Notes: generated by a model from the letters alone, not told the origin. 64,000 bases of DNA from Amia ocellicauda (GCF_036373705.1 NC_089856.1:3116001-3180000), one strand, 5' to 3'. Counted from the first letter of the stretch, positions 22,894 to 34,461 are shown. Program-made: numbers and translations.

Positions 22894-24571
22894 ATGTCTT
22901 CTGGGAACGCCAAGATCGGGAAGCCCGCCCCGCACTTCCAGGGCACCGCCGTGGTGGACGGGCAGTTTAAGGAGATCAAGCTGTCGGACTACAGGGGTGA
23001 GCCGTCGAAACTCTCTTCCTTGCCGTCTGTGACGCGTGTTGCGGAGCGTGCCTCTCTTAGCCCGGCCTCTGAGAGTTATAGGGGCTTGTGCCTCCCAATT
23101 ACACCCCGATTCTTTATCCCTGCCCACTCTCTCTCCCCAGGAAAGTACGTGGTTTTCTTCTTCTATCCCCTGGACTTCACCTTCGTCTGCCCCACCGAGA
23201 TCGTGGCCTTCAGCGACCGGTCCGAGGAGTTCCGCAAGGTCAACTGCGAGGTCATCGCCGCCTCCACCGACTCGCACTTCAGCCACCTGGCCTGGTAAGG
23301 CTGGGGACGAGGGGCTGTTAAGGATCGGGGGGGGCAGGAGCCCTCTGCTCTAGATTGTTCTCCGCCAGACGCCGGCCGGGGTGTGTCTGCGGTTTGCCGT
23401 TGGCCGGTCCCGCCCAGTCCTTATCGGCAGGAGTCAGGGTGGCGCCGGTGGTGGTCCTTGTCGGTGATAGCTGGGTGGCTGTAGGTTCGGGTTGTCTGAG
23501 ATAGATAGCGGGGTGGGCACGGGGATGTGGCGGGAGACGGTTGTGGGGGGGTGATAGAGCCGTGCCAGCGTGCTGCCTGACGCGTCTGCCCTCCAGGACC
23601 AACACGGCCAGGAAGGAAGGAGGTCTGGGCCCAATGAAGATCCCCCTGCTGGCCGACCTGACCCAGTCCATCTCCCGGGACTATGGGGTGCTGAAGGAGG
23701 ACGAGGGCATCGCCTACAGGTCAGTGTGACGCACAGCATAATAAGATGCCCACTCAGAGTGGCTCAGTCTGGCTCTCTGTCCTGGAAGTCAAGTTCCTGA
23801 CGAGGAGCAGGCCAGAGGGATCGGAGATCTGGCATCTAGTTGGCCCCGAGAACCTGATGCATTTAAATAAACCTAACTGCAGAGGGGGTCCCGCCGTATA
23901 AATAAACAACTCCTCTGTCCTCTCGCCCGGCCGCCGCAGGGGCCTGTTTGTGATCGACGACAAGGGCATCCTGCGCCAGATCACCGTGAACGACCTGCCG
24001 GTGGGCCGCTCGGTGGACGAGACCCTGCGTCTGGTGCAGGCCTTCCAGTTCACTGACAAGCACGGAGAAGGTACGGGGAGGGGGGAGGAGAGCAGGGCGA
24101 GGGAGGTCGGGTTCAGAACACGAGAGAGTGTCCAATCGAGAGGAGGCCATTCGCCCCATCGTGCTCGTTTGGTGTCCATTAATAACTGAGTGATCAAGGA
24201 TCCTATCCAGTCTGTTTTAAAATGTTCCCAAATTGTCTCTTCAGCCACATCGCTGGGGAGTTTGTTCAGATTGTGACGCCTCTCTGTGTGAAGAAGTGTC
24301 TCCTGTTTTCTGTCTTGAATGCCTTGAAGCCCAATTTCCATTTGTGTCCCGGGTGCGTGTGTCCCTGCAGATCTGGAAAAGCTCCTCTGGTTTGATGTGG
24401 TCGATGCCCTTCATGATTTTGAAGACTTGAATCGAGTCCCCACGTCGAATGCTTTAAAGAGCTGATGTGTTTGTCCCCCCTGCAGTTTGCCCGGCGGGAT
24501 GGAAGCCCGGCAGCGACACCATCGTCCCCGATGTCCAGAAGAGCAAGGAGTACTTCTCCAAGCAGAACTGA
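22894..24571 (+). CDS. PRDX2: Peroxiredoxin-2, typical 2-Cys thiol peroxidase, 5 coding exons
   Basis: Coding exons are 22894-22996, 23141-23294, 23597-23719, 23940-24070 and 24486-24571, giving 198 residues, the same as human PRDX2. The ATG has an ideal GCCGCCATG context. The enzyme reduces hydrogen peroxide and organic peroxides in the cytosol with electrons from thioredoxin. Catalytic P44, T48 and peroxidatic C51 lie in [10 protein letters not shown]127 and resolving C172 ([11 protein letters not shown]) are present. GGLG (94-97) and the C-terminal YF (193-194) are the motifs that make eukaryotic 2-Cys peroxiredoxins sensitive to over-oxidation. Some segments ([23 protein letters not shown]) look more like PRDX1. 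The missing PRDX1-type residue near position 21 and the gene neighbours favour PRDX2. Intron 4 holds a LINE fragment. Confidence 0.95.
24116..24446 (-). repeat. CR1/L2-like LINE fragment, copy 2, in PRDX2 intron 4
   Basis: It matches the copy at 62151-62709 from the ACGAGAGAG-like start through AAGTCCCC-like sequence and then stops. The minus strand gives a remnant reading [19 protein letters not shown] with [10 protein letters not shown], typical of the end of CR1/L2 reverse-transcriptase proteins. It fills most of the 415-bp intron 24071-24485. Confidence 0.8.
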
Positions 24572-24888
24572 AGACCCCTCTCCCCCGTCGTCCTGCTGAC
24601 AAGTTCCTCGATTGACACCTGATTCCCAAATAGTTCTGTTTGTGCCCCCCCACCCCGCAGTATCCTCTAGTTTTATTTTTGTTTTAAGAAACCGTAAAGC
24701 ACTTAGACTGCGTGTCCTGAGACACCTGGTCAGGTGACCCACGTCAGTATAAACTCCCTCACCAGGTCTAATAAGCTACTGCAGCCGCGGCAGGCACACT
24801 TGGCACTGACGTCTCGGCTGCTGTTCTCGCCGAGCGAGTCCGACGCGAGACGGACGGGTTTTGTTCTTTGTTTGACTTGAACCGGAGA

Positions 24889-24894
24889 AGTAAA
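24889..24894 (+). terminator. PRDX2: Candidate poly(A) signal of PRDX2
   Basis: AGTAAA followed by TGTCTTTGTCTCTG 15-30 bases on. No canonical AATAAA was seen in the 350 bases after the stop, so a variant signal is likely. Tentative. Confidence 0.3.
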
Positions 24895-26611
24895 AGTTGA
24901 GTTTGATCAAATGTCTTTGTCTCTGGCGCCTTTATTTATTGAAGTCTGTTTTCATATTGGACTAGATCTGTGTGTTGGGCTCCTGACCCACTGCATTCTG
25001 GGAAACTGGACAGGTGTGGATGCCCCTAGCATACATGTACGCTATATTAGTTGTATTTAGGAGGCAGTCGAAGTGTGGCCGCTGTTGTCCACCAGAGGGC
25101 CACATTGGCACAACTTTCTGTTCAGATGTTCTTAGAAATCCGTGACTCGAGTGGGGTAGGTGTCTATGTTCCCCGATTGTGTGCTACAGCTTGTACAGAG
25201 CCCAGAGCAGCCTTGACGCACATCACACAAGTGCAGAAAACAAAATGGAGGTGGGGGACTCTCTAAACACCCGTGTGTGTAGTTTGGTGCAGAGACTCGT
25301 CCAGATGGTCACACTTGAGGCTGATTTTTGTGCCTGAAAGCTCGTTTTCTTTGAGATCCTACACAGTTACTGTAAACGTGTTATAGTCTAATACCAAGTG
25401 TACAAAATGCCTTGTGACTAATACGGGCAAATGAACTGGCTCCGACTGCAACCGTGGCACTGCAGCACAAACCTGAAATGTGCTGTTTGTCGCCCACTAG
25501 GGGGCACCACACCCTCACCGCTGGAGCCCTGAGCCCGCCTGCGTTGGCTTCAGCACATTTCTATTTTTGACCCGCCGGCTGTCGGTGTGCTGGCAGTGCC
25601 AAAGCCCTGGTTTCAGTTGTCGGATCTTCAAACCGAGACCGAAGCGGCCGATTACGGTTAGTGCAGGCATGTTCGACATGCAAACCGTGGTGGTGTTTCT
25701 GAAGTACGCCACGTAGGGCACGGATGGCCGGAGCCATGTTTCGGCACACGCGCACGGAGAGGCCTCCACCTGCCTTCAACCTGCTGACTGAGGCGCTCTC
25801 CTCCCCCGAGAACGACCCGCTGACCTCTCCGCTAATGACTGTTTTTGTGGGATTAGTGTGGGCTGCCCGCAGCTGATCCATAAATGGCCCTCTGGGAGAA
25901 GGCCTGGGCAGGGCTAATTACAGGCCTGTGTGTTACAGGTCGCCTCCCTCGTTCCCCTCCACCCACACACACACACACACACACACACCTGGAGCCGGGA
26001 GACACAGACCTCGCCCCAGCCCTGTCCCGGGACGAGGAATCAGCACTCATGTGTTCGTGTCTCCGGTCGAGAATCAAGACACTGTTCCTGCCAGTGTGCT
26101 CTATGTTCCCCATCCTGTCAGTCTTGTGTGTTTCTCAATTCTAACCTCAGGAGCTCCCGGTTTAAGCTCTTAATGGCTTTCAACCCTTAAAGGGAATTGT
26201 GTGGGTGTGTGTCTTTTCTGCCCTTCTTGCTTTTGAGAAGTGACCTATTTTCTTTGTCTATCGTTGCCCAGACAATTGGCCTCATAACCCACCTCCGCCC
26301 CCCCCCCACACAGCTGCACGTACATTTTTAATCGGTAACCAGTAAAATGATGCACACAGGCGCCTATTGTCCTGCGCCAGACGTTCCCCGCTAACGCTCT
26401 CGCTTCTCAATGAAGTCCAGGCCCGAGCGCTTCGATCGTGGGCAGTCGAGCGGGGCTGTAAAACTGACACTGATGACAGATTGTGGAAAGCGCAGTGCTA
26501 GGCAGAGTGTGACAGCTTGCTGGGAAACTGTAAAAGCAAAACTCCCCTTACTGTACGCCTCCTGTGCGGTGGCCTTCTTTGTGATCACCCTGGTACACAC
26601 AGGTGGGTGTC
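24895..26611. other. PRDX2 3' flank, no gene recognised
   Basis: No exon is supported. A (CA)n microsatellite is at 25964-25988 and a C-rich run near 26297-26307. Open frames on both strands are short and GC-driven. Confidence 0.5.
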
Positions 26612-27148
26612 AAGCAGTAATGTTCAGACTGTACAATACACTAATTAGAGCTCATCTGGATACTGTGGACAGTTCTGGGCTCCACACTTCAAGAAAGATA
26701 TTGCTGCTCTAGAGGCAGTTCAGAGGAGAGCAACCAGACTTATTCCAGGTCTGAAGGGAATGTCCTACTGAGAGACTGAGGACCTGAACCTTTTCACCCT
26801 GGAACAGAGGAGACTACGTGGGGACTTGATCCAAGTCTTCAACATCATGAAAGACATCGACCACATCAAACCAGAGGAGCTTTTCCAGATCAGCAGGGAC
26901 ACACGCACCCGGGACACAAATGGAAATTGGGCTTCAAGGCATTCGAGACAGAAAACAGGAGACACTTCTTCACACAGAGAGGCGTCACAATCTGAACAAA
27001 CTCCCCAGCGATGTGGCTGAAGAGACAATGTGGGAACATTCAAAAACAGACTGGATAGGATCCTTGATCACTTAGTTATTAATGGACACCGAACGAGCAC
27101 GATGGGGCGAATTGGCTCCTCTCGATTGGACACTTTCTTATGTTACAA
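26612..27148 (+). repeat. CR1/L2-like LINE fragment, copy 3 (sense orientation)
   Basis: It is read in reverse-transcriptase sense. Frames broken by stops and shifts read [14 protein letters not shown]-like, then LEQRRLRGDLIQVFNIMKDI, and [19 protein letters not shown]. This is the conserved C-terminal part of CR1/L2 polymerase proteins. It is the reverse complement of the copy at 62151-62709 over nearly its full length. Confidence 0.85.
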
Positions 27149-27972
27149 TATGTGCCGTACCACTCAATGGCACTCGGGCCCATACCCCCATATGTGACAC
27201 AGATCAAACACCGACCGGGGAGAGCGTGGAATTACCCGAGGTGACGGCAGCGTTCTGCGCCTGGCCAGATGATGGCCGCTTTGAACAGAGTGTGTGGGAG
27301 AGCGCTGCTGAGCACTGAGGGGAAGTGGAGAGGGAGGCGAAGAGCTGAGGCGAGGTGGGACTGGCTGAGTATGAGGCGGTGCGCGATGATAACGCAGGAG
27401 AGGAAACGCTTCTCGGTCGGAGATAGCAGCCCACTTCCCCCCCAGAGGACGTCACGAACGCGGTGCCGTGTGGCTTGTGGGCAGCGCCTTCAGGAGGGGA
27501 GAGCCGCAGGGTGCCAGCGGTGGAGACCCGGGGGTCCATAGAGCGATGGGAACCAGGTTTTCACAGAACACGTCATCTGTTCCAGAGCTGCGGAACAAAC
27601 ATCTGATTAGACAATTCGCCAGCAGGGCACAGAGACGAGGATGTGGATATCAGACACGTAGCCTGTGACATCAAACTGCAGCGGGTTTGGGGGGGGTGGT
27701 GTTATGATTATTATTCCACCTGGAAAGACACCAACTCCTCACAAACTGCATAGGTGGCTTGTGCTTATGTTACCACCCAAATATGATCATTATTATTATT
27801 ACCACAACTATAATAGAAATGAGCATACAGTAACCACAGCATATATTACACAGTATAATAGATAACACATTGAGGTCTTACTGGCCATGTCATCGATTAT
27901 TTACCCCTGGACCGGCCCGTAGTAACCCTGGCTGGTTGTTAGTGTCAGTCATTCAGTCATTAAAGTGGCAAT
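27149..27972. other. Intergenic, no gene recognised
   Basis: GC-richer at 27220-27540, then AT-rich. Plus-strand frames at 27269-27541 have no known domain and no splice support. Confidence 0.45.
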
Positions 27973-28250
27973 GGCATGTAACAGGGGACAGGGACGCGTC
28001 ACAGGGGACAGGGGCATGTCGTAGGGGACCAAGTTGTGTGGTAGATGACCGGGGTGTGTTACAAGGGAAAAGGAACGTGTCACAGAGGACAGGGGCATGT
28101 TACAGGGGACAGGCCTGTGTCAGAGGGGACAGGAACGCGTCACAGGGAACAGGGGTGTGTTGTAGGGGACCGCGACATGTTGTATGGGTCAGGGGCGTGT
28201 TATAGAGGACAGGGCTATGTCACAGGGGACAGGGGTGTGTCGTAGGGGAT
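27973..28250 (+). repeat. G-rich minisatellite, about 20-21-bp unit, about 14 copies
   Basis: The unit approximates ACAGGGGACAGGGGYRTGTC with copy-to-copy changes (cacagg/taggg, acg/atg). The G runs are all on the plus strand. Open frames across it are artefacts of the period. It ends near 28250 with GTAGGGGATG. Confidence 0.92.
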
Positions 28251-29788
28251 GAAAGTGATGCCACCTTATCTTGGGCCCATATAATAGTATACTAGCTTAT
28301 TATATTGTATTATATTATATTATATTATATTATTATTTGATTAGTCTGTGTGTGTGTGTATGGGGGGGGATTCTTCTTCACACATACACAGTATATAAGT
28401 ACAGTACAATATAGTGTATGACAGTACAGTGTGTCGTGCACTACAGCGTACAGTGGAGAATATGAGGAAGAATATCCTATATGTCCAGATATTGCTATCC
28501 TATTAAGAATAAGAATAAGAATACTATTCCGTTGGGACGCTTTCTCCTCCACAGCCATTGCACAGCACATACAAAGCTTCACACGGTGATTCTGCCTCAG
28601 ACTTTTCAAATTCAAATTCAACGTTCTTGTTTTTACGAATTATTTTTAGAAAAAAATGCCAATATGCGAAATATATGTGAGAATTTCAAAAAGCAGGTGC
28701 ACTGATTTATATACTGCAACCTAATGTAGGGCAAGAATACAGCCGAGAAGTGCCAAACACGCTGGCTATTCAAGACATCATAGTGGGCGCTGAATGTGAA
28801 TAGCGGTTTGTACTGTCCTAGATAAACTGGGGGCACTCTTTTTAGACATGTTACCAGTTATCTTCTATTCTGTCTGAACTTAATAAAGATAAGACAACTA
28901 TGATTCATTTATTATCTGAGCTAAGTTACACCACACACAAAAAAGTAATAACACCGACACCTCTTAAATGTCATTCGGTTTCAGTGCGCTTTCAATTCAT
29001 CATCATCATCATCATCATCATTATTTATTTGCGTTTCATGTTATTGGCTCGTTTTAACTTCCTTCTCCAACCACATGGGCATTCCTCCATGCGCCGCGAC
29101 CACCGGCATTCGGCCTTGTTGTAAAAAAAGGGGGAAAATCAAAGAAAGTGAAGAAGATGTAAAGAATCTGTCTCCCTGCTTCCGCACAGTGAAAGTTTTC
29201 GGATTCTTTCGGAGCGACGCACTCCCAGCTGCTGGCACCTCTCGGCCCCTCGCCCCCTCAGAGCCGGCCGCCCACCCCCGCCTCTCCAGCCGCCGGCAGG
29301 ACACATCGGAAAGCCCCGGCATTCCTCGGCGCACTCTCACTTCCCTCTCCGCGGCCGGTTATAAATATCACCATTTATCCAGCGGGGCATTAAAGCCCTC
29401 TCGCATTATCCAAGCATGCTCGACCCCCCAACCAACACCGCCCACTCACCCACTCCGGCAGGAACAATCCCCCTGTTATACTGCGCCGGACCCGCACCGG
29501 GCTCTGTCCAAGTGCGTCAGTCTAACGCGTTATTCGTGTGCTTTCAGTAGCACCATCTCCATTATAATGTCACGTAGCAGACCTGCTAACTTCACATCAG
29601 TTTTCAGAGCCCATGCATTGTGTGTGTGTCAACAGAGGGAGTAAGTCAAACTGGCAGTCAAACCCTATAGGCAGTCTTTCACAGCTGGTCAGATAGACAG
29701 ACTTGCACAAATGCCCATGCTCAGCTCATTCAGGGGCTCCAGTGTTAGTGGTGCTGGTGAGTGGCCCTGTTTCACAGCGCTGCACCCC

Positions 29789-29820
<32 letters not shown>

Positions 29821-31480
29821 CGAGAGGGTGATTGTGTGTGTGTGTGCGCTATTTGTCTCCATCACACCTCAAAGGACAATGCTTAGCCAGCAGCCTCCCC
29901 AGCTAAAGCCCGGCTATTATTGGACGCCCAGATCTCCGGACTCAGCATTCTCCATCAAGCCACGCTGGATTCTTGATAGGGCCAGGAAAGCTGACAAGCA
30001 AAGTGTGCTCTCAACTCCAAAAACTATGGTCTGCGGTGTGAAAACTATACACACACACACACACACAGGTGTCTGCTGAGAAATATCACACTAGTGTAAT
30101 AACTAACGGTATAATCTCTATTCTATACTCTCCACTGCTTCCGTCAACCTATACACACCAAGTGTTACTGGAGAGCAGAATATAAGATAGTAGATAATAT
30201 AGCTACAACGGGAGAACAGTAACAATATCAACACTTATGCTTCGTATACAACAGAATACAATACAATGCACACAACAGAAGCAGAGAGAGAGGAAGGACG
30301 TACAGGGATGCAGACGGAGAGAGATGCTGCGATTTTCCCAGTGACTCCAGCTGGCGGGGGCCTTGATTGCTGTACATGAACGGAAATACAATAATTGATA
30401 AATGCTTCAGTGGCAGCCAGAGCAAAAGTAAGAGTGCAAATCAGATCAGCCCTGAACGAAATGCTCTGTCACCAGTATCAGTGGTTTCCTTCATTAATTC
30501 TGAAAACGGCCTAATTGTTTCCTTATCTTCAGCCCGGTGAGCTGCTGTGTGCGCGCAGTTCTTCTGTGGTGAAATAGTGCGGCTGTTCTGTGTTTTATTG
30601 AATAAAAAAAGAGATCAATCATAACGATGATGAGTTTAGATCGATTGCCAGGCGGAGTAAACGGCGAGACTCTGTAACTGTAGATCATTCCTGCACTTCG
30701 TTGGGATCTAAAAGTTGTACATCTTAATGCACTTCTTGCAGATTGGAGATGTGAATAAATACATCCTAAATGAAACCTGTAGGTCTGCAAAATCAATTAG
30801 CGGGTGTAGTCAAATGAACCTTTTTGATTAGTATTGGTTTTGTGTAGTCTGAATTGTAATGAACTTAGCACGGAATATTGCATGAACTACAGCAATTAAT
30901 GGTATAATTGCATCCACAACACACCTATTACCAATTAGCACAAATAGATATGCCAACAACATGTTTCATTTTGGGCTTTTGGACAACTGGACTCTTTTCT
31001 GCTGGGATGGGTCTGGACTGTAAGTGACAGGATTATGCCAGACATGAATGCTGTATGTCATTTTCTTTTTGCGCAGACGTACTTTGTCTATACACCATGC
31101 ATTGGGTGCAGAGTTGCAAGTCTGTCTGTAAAAACCCTTAGGTGTGTGGAAACGCATGTTCACCTGAGTGCTGTTGTTGTTGTGAGCAGGTCGATCAAAT
31201 CTTGTTTTCGATCTCGGACGTGTCGAAAAACACGCAGGGCGAAGTGGAATTTTTCCCCTCCATGCGCCGTTACAGCGGCTTTTTGCGCACTGGCTGGAAA
31301 ATCTAGTGTGTCGTATTTTTATCTCGGCTTCTCTGACACTCACTGTTTTTAGCACAGCGCAGCGCCGGTATACTATCTGGGAAACTCCCCCGGCCTGTGT
31401 GCGTTTCTTTCGCTCTCGTTTGACATTGGCCCCGAGATAACGGAGAGGACTTGAAAAAAATAACAAAAAAATAAAAACGG
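28251..31480. other. PRDX2-JUNB intergenic sequence with microsatellites
   Basis: It contains a (TATAT)n-like run at 28300-28335, (ATC)n at 28998-29018, (GT)n at 29789-29816 and (CA)n at 30050-30068. A CpG-rich patch spans about 29080-29360. No exon is recognised. Confidence 0.5.
29200..29367 (+). promoter_or_regulatory. CpG-rich patch with TATA-like end
   Basis: GC-rich sequence with many CpG runs into GCGGCCGGTTATAAATATCA, a TATA-like motif at 29359-29367. There is no downstream exon to support a gene start, so it may equally be a distal element of JUNB. Confidence 0.25.
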
Positions 31481-31519
31481 CCTGACTGGCAGCGTGGGCG
31501 GGGGTTCCCGGAAAGCTCC

Positions 31520-31620
31520 CCTCGCCGAGACGTCACCGGCGCAAAAAGGTCTATATATGGACGGGCTGCTGTGCGTCAATAGGAAAAGACCCCAACGCGC
31601 TGGCGTCACACGTCAGGACC
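31520..31620. promoter_or_regulatory. Candidate JUNB 3' enhancer: CRE-like cluster with CArG-like site
   Basis: GACGTCAC (31529-31536), TGCGTCAAT (31572-31580) and GGCGTCACACGTCAGG (about 31602-31616) are CRE/ATF-like. CTATATATGG (31551-31560) is CCATATATAG on the JUNB strand, one base off the serum response CArG consensus. It lies about 1.1 kb past the JUNB stop. A serum-responsive enhancer with an SRE and a CRE is known downstream of mouse JunB. An alternative reading is a plus-strand TATA promoter. Confidence 0.5.
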
Positions 31621-31984
31621 GCCCGTTTGAGCCTCTGTACATGTGTGTGCGCATGTTGAACTTTGTACAATATTGGCGTGAGGTTGCAATGGCCCAGAGT
31701 CTTGCAAACTTGTCTTTGCAGGTGTGATGCAAACCTTTACTCTAGGACAGGGATGTTATTCATTGACAGAGTGATGGTGTATAGCGATAACACTTGTCAA
31801 ATTAGGTGACACCTCTATAGGTACAAGATTAGGGTGCCTTATCCGTGTATAGCTTCGTTATAAAGATACACCACCCCGCCTACACTAGATAGTCCCTGCA
31901 TCCACACCCTTATCCCTGAATTGCATAAATGAGATCAGGTTGAAAAGGAATTGTGATACAGACTGCATGCTCTAAAACACCACA

Positions 31985-32682
31985 CACACTATTTTGTTGT
32001 TGTTGTTTTTTAAAGATATTTTACTTAAATATCCCTTGTACAAAAAACAAAGACCGTAAACATGTGACATAACGATTCTGTGGGTCAACCCCCAGAATCC
32101 AATAATTTAAAACACTTGGGAATGCAGCATTAAAACACAACAGAATAAAAATGAGAATAAATTTAAGACAAACAGAAATCATCCCCCATCTATAGACATC
32201 CCCCCACAAACACACACACATAATGTTGATCTGAATTAGTCGAATATCGGCAATGTGTTAAACCTGCACAACGATGCGCCAAGTGTTTCTAGAGTCACTG
32301 GTGTAACACTGAGGGTCACAATGCACCCTGTGCATCTGTAGAGTAAACCGGAAGTACCATTCAAAAAGAATCCATACAAATATAGAACCATATCTTTTTT
32401 TTGTTTTACATACTTCAGATTATTGTTATCTACAAAACAAAGAAACAAAAATACCTCAGCCGGTAATTTGCTCATTTTCAAAATGAAAAAACAACAAATG
32501 GCTCAATATTCATATTGACAATACAATAGTATATTCCAGTGCTGCAAGTGCAAGAAGGTTATTGTATCTTTTGGTTTGTTTTACAGAATAAAACATACAC
32601 GGCACAGAAGTCTGTCCTCCAGTGTTTCTTTCTTTCTCTCTCCACGCTTTCATGGTGTGAATGTCTCTGCCGCCGCCGCGCT
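31985..32682 (-). other. JUNB: JUNB 3'UTR region
   Basis: AT-rich sequence after the stop codon with ATTTA pentamers in sense (for example about 32029 and 32158), as expected for an unstable immediate-early mRNA. No canonical AATAAA on the minus strand was pinned down, so the transcript end is not set. Confidence 0.4.
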
Positions 32683-33702
32683 TCAGAAGGACTCCATCTT
32701 GGTGGACAACATGAGCTGACAGCCGCTGCTGACGTGGGTCAGGACTTTCTGTTTCAGCTGGGCCACCTGCTCCCGCAGCAGCGACGCCGTGTTGGACAGG
32801 CCGGCATTGTCCGTCTTCAGGATCTTCACCTTCTCCTCCAGCCGGGCGATGCGCTCCAGCTTCCGTCGGCGGCACTTGGTCGCCGCCAGCCGGTTCCGCA
32901 GCCGCTTGCGCTCCGCCTTGATGCGCTCCTGGTTCTCCATGTCGATCGGCGACATCGGCGGGGACCCGTCGCTGCTCTGCAGGTCCGGGACGGTCTGGGG
33001 CTCCTCCTTGAGCGCGACGAGCCGCTGCGACTGCAACGCCGCCGCAGGAAGCGAGGGCTGGAAGTGATGCGCTGCGTGCGTCGGCGCCTGCGGCGGCTGC
33101 TGGTGCTGGTGGTGGTGGTGGTGGGGATGGTGGGGATGGGGGTGCGGCAGGTAGCTGATGGTGGCCGTGGGGAAGTTGGAAGCCGACGTGAGGTTAGTGT
33201 TGGGCGCGTAAGTGTTCAAGGTCGTGTACACGGGCGGCTCCGGCTGCAAGGAGGCGCCGTACACGCTGGAGGCGACGGTGCACGTCGTCACCCCGCCGGC
33301 TCCGATGGAGACGTTGGGCGGGGGCATCTGGTTCATCTTGTGCAGCTCGTCCAGCGCTTTCACAAAACCATCGGCGAAGCCCTCCTGCTCCTCCGTGATG
33401 CCGCGGCTGTAGAAGTACTGGCCCGGGGTGGGGGTGGTGGTGATGACCCCGTTGCTGTTCTGGATGATCAGCCTCTCCAGCTCGGGCGAGGCGAGTTTGA
33501 GGGAGCCCACGTCGGCGCTCGCCTGGTAGAAGTCGGCCTCGGCGGCTCGCAGCTGGGACTTGAGGCTCCGGTAGGGCTCGCTAAGGTTCAGGCTCATATT
33601 CTGCTTCAGCAGCTTGTAGTCGGGGATGGCAGCGTCTGGGTGGCCGTAAGCAGAGAGAAACGAGTCGTCATGATAAAACGGTTGTTCCATTTTTGTAGAC
33701 AT
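32683..33702 (-). CDS. JUNB: Transcription factor JunB (AP-1 bZIP), single exon
   Basis: An intronless frame of 339 residues starts [14 protein letters not shown], as vertebrate JunB does. The N-terminal delta-like docking segment is [19 protein letters not shown] (27-45). [10 protein letters not shown] (88-97) carries the MAP-kinase-type Thr-Pro sites. [20 protein letters not shown] (104-123) is the conserved Jun activation block. A His-rich run (187-200) is specific to this lineage. [11 protein letters not shown] and SPPMSPIDM precede the bZIP: basic region [20 protein letters not shown] (260-279) and leucines 288, 295, 302, 309 and 316. JunB dimerises with Fos or Jun proteins and binds TGASTCA. 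Lack of introns and an upstream TATA/CRE promoter fit an immediate-early gene. The long plus-strand frame over the same bases is antisense. Confidence 0.97.
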   Translation of the reverse strand: MSTKMEQPFYHDDSFLSAYGHPDAAIPDYKLLKQNMSLNLSEPYRSLKSQLRAAEADFYQASADVGSLKLASPELERLIIQNSNGVITTTPTPGQYFYSRGITEEQEGFADGFVKALDELHKMNQMPPPNVSIGAGGVTTCTVASSVYGASLQPEPPVYTTLNTYAPNTNLTSASNFPTATISYLPHPHPHHPHHHHHQHQQPPQAPTHAAHHFQPSLPAAALQSQRLVALKEEPQTVPDLQSSDGSPPMSPIDMENQERIKAERKRLRNRLAATKCRRRKLERIARLEEKVKILKTDNAGLSNTASLLREQVAQLKQKVLTHVSSGCQLMLSTKMESF

Positions 33703-34315
33703 ATGACTTTAGAGCACAGATAACAGCAGCAGCAGTTGTCACAAATAAGGCTACTAACTACCCAGCGGTAGTCGAGTCTGTTCTCTAAAAGGAAGCCCCC
33801 TTTAAGTGAGTTTAGGGGCAGTTGGTTCAGGTGGTAAAGCAGTCAAGAGAGATGCCCACAGAGACCTGGGCACACTTGTCAATGCCGCACAGGCAGCACT
33901 GTTGTCTACCTGCTGTGTGTGGGTTTAGTAAATCAGCAGTGCCAGTCCTCTGCAATCACCAGCATGCACAACAGGTCCACAGTACGGGCGCTTATTGATG
34001 AAGACGCCTCCTGCTGAACAAATACAAGGACCAGCCTTCTGTATGCCCTTTTCAGCACTGAACACAGGAGAAATGTCCCGACACGGCACTTATAGTCAGC
34101 CCAGCTCAGCACAGAGTAAATCAAAAGCACTTCCAAAGTATAGTTGAACTGTACTGTACCAAGTCAACGGAAAGACGCAGTTTTCTGACAGCCAAGGTAC
34201 AACGCAGAATCCGTCGGTTAATTCTCGATACCCCGTTTCCTTTCCTTTTTGTGTGTTGTTATTTTGTTTCAGCCGGATAACTCCCAAACTTTTTTTCTCA
34301 CAGGCGCATGTTATC
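33703..34315 (-). other. JUNB: JUNB 5'UTR
   Basis: About 600 bases between the start codon and the predicted start site, including a short GCT/GCA repeat at 33724-33738 just before the ATG. No splice sites are needed. The length assumes the TATA box at 34338-34346 is used. Confidence 0.5.
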
Positions 34316-34337
34316 TGTTTGAAAGCTACACACATGC

Positions 34338-34461
34338 CTTTATATATACACTAGCACTTATTCAGGCACTCTCCGCGGAGGGCCGCTGATTGGTCGGCGG
34401 GGCCGGTGATGACGCAAGCCCCGCCCCGGTTCCGACCCGCGACGTCACAGAGGATGACGCG
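34338..34461 (-). promoter_or_regulatory. JUNB: JUNB core promoter: TATA, CCAAT, GC box and CRE/ATF-like sites
   Basis: On the minus strand there is TATATAAAG (34346-34338), then upstream CCAAT (34393-34389), and ATF/AP-1-like TTGCGTCA (34417-34410). Beyond these lie a GC box (34419-34429), GTGACGTC (34448-34441) and CGCGTCAT near 34453-34460. This dense, ordered set sits about 640 bp before the ATG and fits induction by cAMP, stress and growth signals. Confidence 0.7.

Noticed and set aside
22747-23286. 179-codon minus-strand open frame
   Set aside because: Antisense shadow of PRDX2 exons 1-2.
23754-24341. 195-codon minus-strand frame over a PRDX2 intron
   Set aside because: It is LINE-derived sequence fused by chance to antisense PRDX2 exon 4; not an independent gene.
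27870-28245. Repetitive Gly/Arg-rich frames
   Set aside because: Translation of the 20-21-bp minisatellite.
32539-33723. 394-codon plus-strand open frame
   Set aside because: It lies entirely over JUNB on the opposite strand. It reflects the GC-rich codon pattern of JUNB and has no domain of its own.
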